Below, in pieces: positions 59,947-64,000 of a stretch of DNA of 64,000 bases. Both the position numbers and the translations under genes were made by a program. A model generated the notes under the pieces. The model was not told where the DNA came from and ran no database searches. It worked only from the letters and a program-made list of their open reading frames with translations. The stretch's first letter is position 1. Each line of letters opens with the position of its first letter. Source of the DNA: CAIVAT01 sp964525995. GTDB lineage: Bacteria > Bacteroidota > Bacteroidia > Bacteroidales > FEN-979. The DNA lies in NCBI GenBank assembly GCA_964525995.1, contig CAZGIM010000002.1, forward strand, positions 186,001 through 250,000, read 5' to 3'.

Positions 59947-62544
59947 TTAATAGATATTTGCATTATTTCTGTAGCCGGGTTTGTCCTGGTACCAATCGGG
60001 GAATGATTGTCCTCCGCTTGTCGCCCATGTTGCAAATTTCAGGTGGGCGGTGGTGATATCGACCTTCTCAATCGGATAAGCGAAAGATTCATAGATATTG
60101 ATCGCCCATGGAAGATTATTGCTGGTCTTATAGTATCTGTCAGATGAGGGAATGCTGTTGTCATCCTGGGTGCCGAATAAACTCATGTCGGCCAGGCTGG
60201 TTGGAGGATAATCAGGCAGGTGCACCTCAACGCCTCTTTTCTGGTCGGTCATGATAAAGGGATTGAAATTGGCAATGTCAAGATCATTGAGCGAATAGGT
60301 GTTGGGTTTGAAAGTGATGATGATCTCCAGTGTAACAGGCTCGACATAAGGCGCGCTTTTTTCGGTATTCACTCCGATACCTACGCCGGGATGCGGCATG
60401 ATGGCATAAGCGTCGTCAAAAACGATGATGGTGGGTTTTGTTTGTCCTGCTTCGGTGCCGTTTCCTGAGAGGGAGATAAGGCTTCCTGAAAGGCTGTATC
60501 CGGTTACATTGAGATCGTCGGCTTGGATGACGCCTGGTAACTGGAATCCGAACCCATTGTGGTAATATGCGCCAAAGGCCTTCAGCGTGAAGGTGCCTTT
60601 CAACCGTTCGACTTTATTGGAAGGATTGGTGGTGATTTCAAACTGGTAATCGATAACCATGTCATTGAAGTCATAGTCGCCCTTGCTGGGCCATAGATCT
60701 TCAAACGCAAGGGTGCCGGGCCCATTCACGGGAAATAAATTTGAAACGGGCACAACGGGATCCACCGTAAGCGGAACGGTCATGGTGTTGTTCGACGGAT
60801 TGGGATCGGTGCTGGAGGTTGTAACAACCGCCGTGTTATCAATATTGCCGGTAAACCCGCTTTTTACTGTCGCATAGATGGTCAGCGTGACTTCAGAATC
60901 CTTGGTCAGCGTGCCGACGGTCCACACCGGGGCTGACCACGACGTGCCGGCTGTTGCAGAGGCACCTACATACGAAAGGTTTGACGAAAGCACATCCTGA
61001 ACGGCAACATTGAGCGCCGTGGCAGGTCCGTTGTTCCGGACCACAAGAGTATATGCGATGCCCTGTTCTGCAATGACTGGATTTGGCGTCACTGATTTTG
61101 TAATCTGCACATCAGCATCCGTAACTAATGGGTTCACGGTAACGTTGACAGAAGCGGAGTTGTTGGATGTGACCGGATCTCCGTTCGGGCTGGAAACCGT
61201 TGCGGTATTAGCTAAGACTCCGTTGGTGGTTGCATTGACAGTGGCTACGATGACCATGTTGACCGAAGCGCCGTTTGCAAGGTCTCCAATGGTCCATACT
61301 GGAGTAATCCATGCACCGGTTGAAGGAGTGGCACTCACCAGGGTCAGGTTCGCGGATAACACATCCTGAACCGTCACTCCTGTTGCTTCCGTGGGACCAT
61401 TGTTCAAAACCGTCAGGGTATAAGTGATGTTCTGGCCGGCAGTGACGAGGCCTGGAGTCACTGTCTTCGTAATGGCAAGGTCGGCCTGAAGCACTCTCAC
61501 AGTGACCCTTGCAATGTCGCAATCAGAAGGAGAGGCTTGCATGCAGATCTGGTAATCGAGCGTATAGGTGCCTCCCGGGGTCCCCGGGGCAACGGTTACC
61601 GCTCCCGTCGTGGTATTTAAAACGATCCCCGGATTGGATGCCGGGTTTACCAGTGAAATATTAACCGCCGATGCCACCACGGCCACGCCGTTAAAAAGAT
61701 CATTTGTTAAAACATTTGTAACCGCCGTACCTCCTGACGCCGAATTGACAGGTGTACCAACATCGTCAACGGCAATGGGAACAGGGTTGTTAACCGTGGT
61801 TGTTCCGCCGGTGAACACGCCGCCGGGAACGCCAAACTGAACTGAATAATATCGCTCGTCATTTTTTCCGGACTGACCAAGGACGAATGTGATCTTATTG
61901 TTGGCGTTCAGAAAATTAGCGATAAAGGAGGCTTTGTTTTCAAACGTCACTCCATTCAGGCCGTAAGGGATCCCATAAAATTTTGTCCTGCCTGTTGAAT
62001 TATTGGTAGTGATGGTTAATTCACAAAAATTACTTTTCTGGTAGCTCGTGTATCCTCCCACTTCCACATATTCACGGTTACTGCTGTTATCGCCGTCGAT
62101 ATCAAAACCCGTCATGAAATAGTTGTACAAAAACACCGACTGGTTATCGGCGGTGTTAAAAAACTCCAGCTGATACAGGATATTACCACCCCCTGTCCCG
62201 GCACCGATCCTGGGTTGAAAGCGATGCATCTCCCCGGTGATGGCATCATCGTCGAAATTGGTGATGGTCGCATTGTTTTTCTCAAGAATGGTAAGTTTGG
62301 CATATACAACGATCCCATCCTTGGTGATCACATTGCTGTACTTGTGCACGGAGCCGGCATTGGTTCCGTTGTTTCCTGTATTTGTAATTACGGTACGCTG
62401 CCCGTTTGTGAAACTCAGGGTATTCGACTGCAGGTTGAGAATGTACACCTGCCCCATGGCAATGGAGGTTATCCAAAGGAACAGCAATAACAAAACAGCG
62501 GCTTTCATGTTATTCAATCCAACCACGGAACTTATTTTCTTCAT
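59947..62544 (-). CDS. LruC-domain surface protein with two DUF11 repeats
   Basis: 865 residues. Export signal near residues 13-32 (MKAAVLLLLFLWITSIAMGQ; the frame starts 12 codons earlier). A N-terminal beta domain (about 33-245) is followed by a cadherin-like/gliding-type domain (about 250-350, IAVDDVGTPVNSASGGTA). Two DUF11 domains follow (DLAITKTVTPGLVTAGQNIT and DVQITKSVTPNPVIAEQGIA). The C-terminal LruC domain (about 610-865) has LWPSKGDYDFNDMVIDYQF. No T9SS sorting domain is seen. LruC proteins are leucine-responsive or surface-associated in Bacteroidota. It is cotranscribed with a small lipoprotein 51 bases upstream. Confidence 0.9.
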   Translation of the reverse strand: MKKISSVVGLNNMKAAVLLLLFLWITSIAMGQVYILNLQSNTLSFTNGQRTVITNTGNNGTNAGSVHKYSNVITKDGIVVYAKLTILEKNNATITNFDDDAITGEMHRFQPRIGAGTGGGNILYQLEFFNTADNQSVFLYNYFMTGFDIDGDNSSNREYVEVGGYTSYQKSNFCELTITTNNSTGRTKFYGIPYGLNGVTFENKASFIANFLNANNKITFVLGQSGKNDERYYSVQFGVPGGVFTGGTTTVNNPVPIAVDDVGTPVNSASGGTAVTNVLTNDLFNGVAVVASAVNISLVNPASNPGIVLNTTTGAVTVAPGTPGGTYTLDYQICMQASPSDCDIARVTVRVLQADLAITKTVTPGLVTAGQNITYTLTVLNNGPTEATGVTVQDVLSANLTLVSATPSTGAWITPVWTIGDLANGASVNMVIVATVNATTNGVLANTATVSSPNGDPVTSNNSASVNVTVNPLVTDADVQITKSVTPNPVIAEQGIAYTLVVRNNGPATALNVAVQDVLSSNLSYVGASATAGTSWSAPVWTVGTLTKDSEVTLTIYATVKSGFTGNIDNTAVVTTSSTDPNPSNNTMTVPLTVDPVVPVSNLFPVNGPGTLAFEDLWPSKGDYDFNDMVIDYQFEITTNPSNKVERLKGTFTLKAFGAYYHNGFGFQLPGVIQADDLNVTGYSLSGSLISLSGNGTEAGQTKPTIIVFDDAYAIMPHPGVGIGVNTEKSAPYVEPVTLEIIITFKPNTYSLNDLDIANFNPFIMTDQKRGVEVHLPDYPPTSLADMSLFGTQDDNSIPSSDRYYKTSNNLPWAINIYESFAYPIEKVDITTAHLKFATWATSGGQSFPDWYQDKPGYRNNANIY

Positions 62545-62594
62545 TTTTTTTAGTTTGGTTAAGTCTGTGAAATGATCAAAAAATTGAGGCCTTA

Positions 62595-62957
62595 CTATTG
62601 AATTTTAAATTCATAACTCAGCTTCGCGCTGGTTAGTTTCAGTTCCGCTTTCTGCCCCAGGTATACCAGGAAAACCGATTCCTCATAAGAAGGGAGAGTA
62701 ACTTTCAGTACCAATGGTACTCCCGGTTTATAAAATGCTTTCTGGTAAACCTTGCCTTTCGATGAGGTTACTTCGACAAGGCCGTTCATAAATCCTTTTA
62801 TCTCGATTTCAGCCTCACGCGTGGTCTTCCAGTTAAAATCACTTGAAACTTTAAGTTCAGCCATTGGTACAGGTTTTTCAGGCTGGACTTCTTCATTTGA
62901 CTTGTTACAGGAGGCAAAAAAAACCATTATCAATAATATTGCAGCTATATTTTTCAT
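62595..62957 (-). CDS. Small lipoprotein cotranscribed with the LruC protein
   Basis: 120 residues with a lipoprotein signal (IAAILLIMVFFASC; lipobox FASC, Cys17). The mature part (about 18-120) is a single Ig-like/carboxypeptidase-like beta sandwich with many Lys and Glu. It has no recognised family. The promoter at 62999-63029 drives it and the LruC gene. Such lipoproteins often anchor or help assemble the larger surface protein next to them; this is inference. Confidence 0.82.
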   Translation of the reverse strand: MKNIAAILLIMVFFASCNKSNEEVQPEKPVPMAELKVSSDFNWKTTREAEIEIKGFMNGLVEVTSSKGKVYQKAFYKPGVPLVLKVTLPSYEESVFLVYLGQKAELKLTSAKLSYEFKIQ

Positions 62958-62998
62958 AAAATCAATTTTTTGTTAGATATCGTATTCTATTTCAGTAA

Positions 62999-63029
62999 CA
63001 AAAGTAAAATAAGCGCAGTTAATATACAA
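62999..63029 (-). promoter_or_regulatory. Promoter of the lipoprotein-LruC operon
   Basis: On the minus strand GTTG (-33) is followed after 20 bases by TACTTTTG (-7), matching the Bacteroidota consensus TTTG-N19-21-TAnnTTTG well. It lies 42 bases before the start codon at 62957. This is the clearest two-part promoter in the window. Confidence 0.75.
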
Positions 63030-63292
63030 CCTGTACTTTTTAAATGAGGTGATTTTCGCAAGAACCGTCTCTATTGAATTAGTAAGTGTAGTACATTATT
63101 CGTGTCAGGATCCGGGCCGAATTGGCTTATGCGGCAATGCCCACATCCGTTTTTCTGATTCTGCCGACTGATGCATTTTTCCATGAAGGTAAACCCATAT
63201 GCTCTTTTGAGCTGTCGGCCCGGGTATGAATGAAATTTGTGACCAAATAATCATTTTAAGCCTGAAAATCAGCTGAGATTGTCCTCGACCTT
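63030..63292. other. Intergenic DNA before the CRISPR array; no gene seen
   Basis: About 260 bases with no open frame of merit. I looked for an anti-repeat of the CRISPR repeat (candidate tracrRNA) on both strands and saw none. It may hold the array's flanking sequence. Confidence 0.5.
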
Positions 63293-64000
63293 TCCTTTAA
63301 AACAACGAATTTTGTATCTTTGACATAGGAAACCACAACGACCCTTCTTTTGCTATGTATTGTCCAGTCGTTGTGAATTGCTTTCAGATTGTATCTTTGA
63401 CACAGGAAACCACAACTTGTAGCGGTCGAAAGGGATAACTGCTGGCCGTTGTGAATTGCTTTCAGATTGTATCTTTGACACAGGAAACCACAACGAATAC
63501 CGATCAATGCCGGTACGGGAAGTAGTTGTGAATTGCTTTCAGATTGTATCTTTGACACAGGAAACCACAACGAATAGTTTGAAGGATCTGTCGGCTTGTC
63601 GGTTGTGAATTGCTTTCAGATTGTATCTTTGACACAGGAAACCACAACTTGTTGCAAAGTCAGTATGTGTTTCGTTGTGTTGTGAATTGCTTTCAGATTG
63701 TATCTTTGACACAGGAAACCACAACAGAGAGAGACGAGTATTATATTCTCGCATGTTGTGAATTGCTTTCAGATTGTATCTTTGACACAGGAAACCACAA
63801 CTCCTTATGATTTATATGTTAACGAGTTTTAGTTGTGAATTGCTTTCAGATTGTATCTTTGACACAGGAAACCACAACACGACCCAAATTTTACCATCAT
63901 CGCCTTGAGTTGTGAATTGCTTTCAGATTGTATCTTTGACACAGGAAACCACAACTGCATTTCCAGATGCAACAAGCTTTCGGCCGTTGTGAATTGCTTT
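63293..64000 (+). CRISPR. CRISPR array, 47-bp type II-like repeat (runs off the right edge)
   Basis: Eight complete identical 47-bp repeats start at 63370, 63448, 63525, 63602, 63679, 63755, 63832 and 63909; a ninth is cut at 63986-64000. A degenerate repeat (63293-63339) precedes them, well conserved only over its last 27 bases. Nine spacers are 29-31 bp (eight of them 30 or 31, one 29). Each repeat opens GTTGTGAATTGC and ends GGAAACCACAAC, with the GTTGTG/CACAAC terminal inversion of type II-C systems. Each also contains TATCTTTG at repeat positions 23-30. No cas genes lie in the window. Confidence 0.97.

Noticed and set aside
63030..63292. tracrRNA next to the CRISPR array
   Set aside because: No sequence complementary to the repeat of useful length was seen on either strand.
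63256..63810. Minus-strand open frames with repeated GFLCQRYNLKAIHN-type peptides
   Set aside because: They are translations of the CRISPR repeats, not genes.

Overview
The window is from a member of the Bacteroidota, most likely an anaerobic or microaerobic Bacteroidales-type organism. Evidence: several secreted proteins end in the Por/type IX secretion (T9SS) sorting domain (PNP...GVYFVRI...KFVKR type). Many genes are preceded by the Bacteroidota -7 promoter box TAnnTTTG. There are LruC and FISUMP surface proteins, BtrH/DUF4872-type proteins, and a 47-bp CRISPR repeat of the Bacteroidota type II kind.

1-7065 (minus strand): a compact operon of acyl-chain enzymes: a ketoacyl synthase cut by the left edge, a small haem protein, a 3-hydroxyacyl-CoA dehydrogenase, a B12-type radical SAM enzyme, a KASIII-like enzyme, two enoyl-CoA hydratases, a hotdog thioesterase and a FabZ-like dehydratase. 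7290-19725: a signalling island. It holds a REC-PAS-HK-REC hybrid kinase, a soluble receptor that fuses a sensory-type [FeFe]-hydrogenase to a methyl-accepting (MCP) signalling domain, and a chemosensory operon CheW / CheR-TPR / CheW / MCP / CheA-CheW-REC / CheB / REC-histidine kinase. Its layout recalls Wsp-type alternative-function pathways, with no free-standing CheY.

19777-40860 (minus strand): a roughly 21-kb aryl-polyene/flexirubin-type gene cluster. It begins with an aromatic amino acid ammonia-lyase (starter unit) and FabG, and contains two ACPs, four intact ketosynthases, two ketosynthase-like chain-length-factor partners, a half-size ketosynthase relative, a dehydratase, a thioesterase, an acyltransferase and a second B12-type radical SAM enzyme. 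It also has two BtrH-like acyltransferases, each paired with a small unknown protein, an ABC exporter, a NodB-type deacetylase, a LolA-like carrier and a lipoprotein. The natural reading is: ammonia-lyase makes an aryl-acrylate, the KS/CLF-DH-KR set elongates it to a conjugated polyene on ACP, BtrH and LpxL-like enzymes transfer it to an acceptor, and the ABC/LolA/lipoprotein set carries it outwards. The 1-7065 operon may be the other half of the same locus, separated by the signalling island.

41025-41098 is tRNA-Arg(ACG). A 24-bp copy of its 3' end lies 81 bp downstream, before a strong terminator. 41.9-63.0 kb is mostly surface and accessory genes: T9SS proteins, a 2098-residue protein with five FISUMP modules, an EthD-like gene and a deleted copy of it that bracket about 9 kb as direct repeats, a 3-beta-HSD-like dehydrogenase, a secreted endonuclease I, a Ycf48/BNR-repeat protein and an LruC/DUF11 protein with its lipoprotein partner.

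63293-64000 is a CRISPR array that runs off the right edge (nine complete spacers visible). Each 47-bp repeat contains a good Bacteroidota promoter, and the degenerate first repeat keeps mainly the promoter half. No cas genes or tracrRNA are visible in the window.
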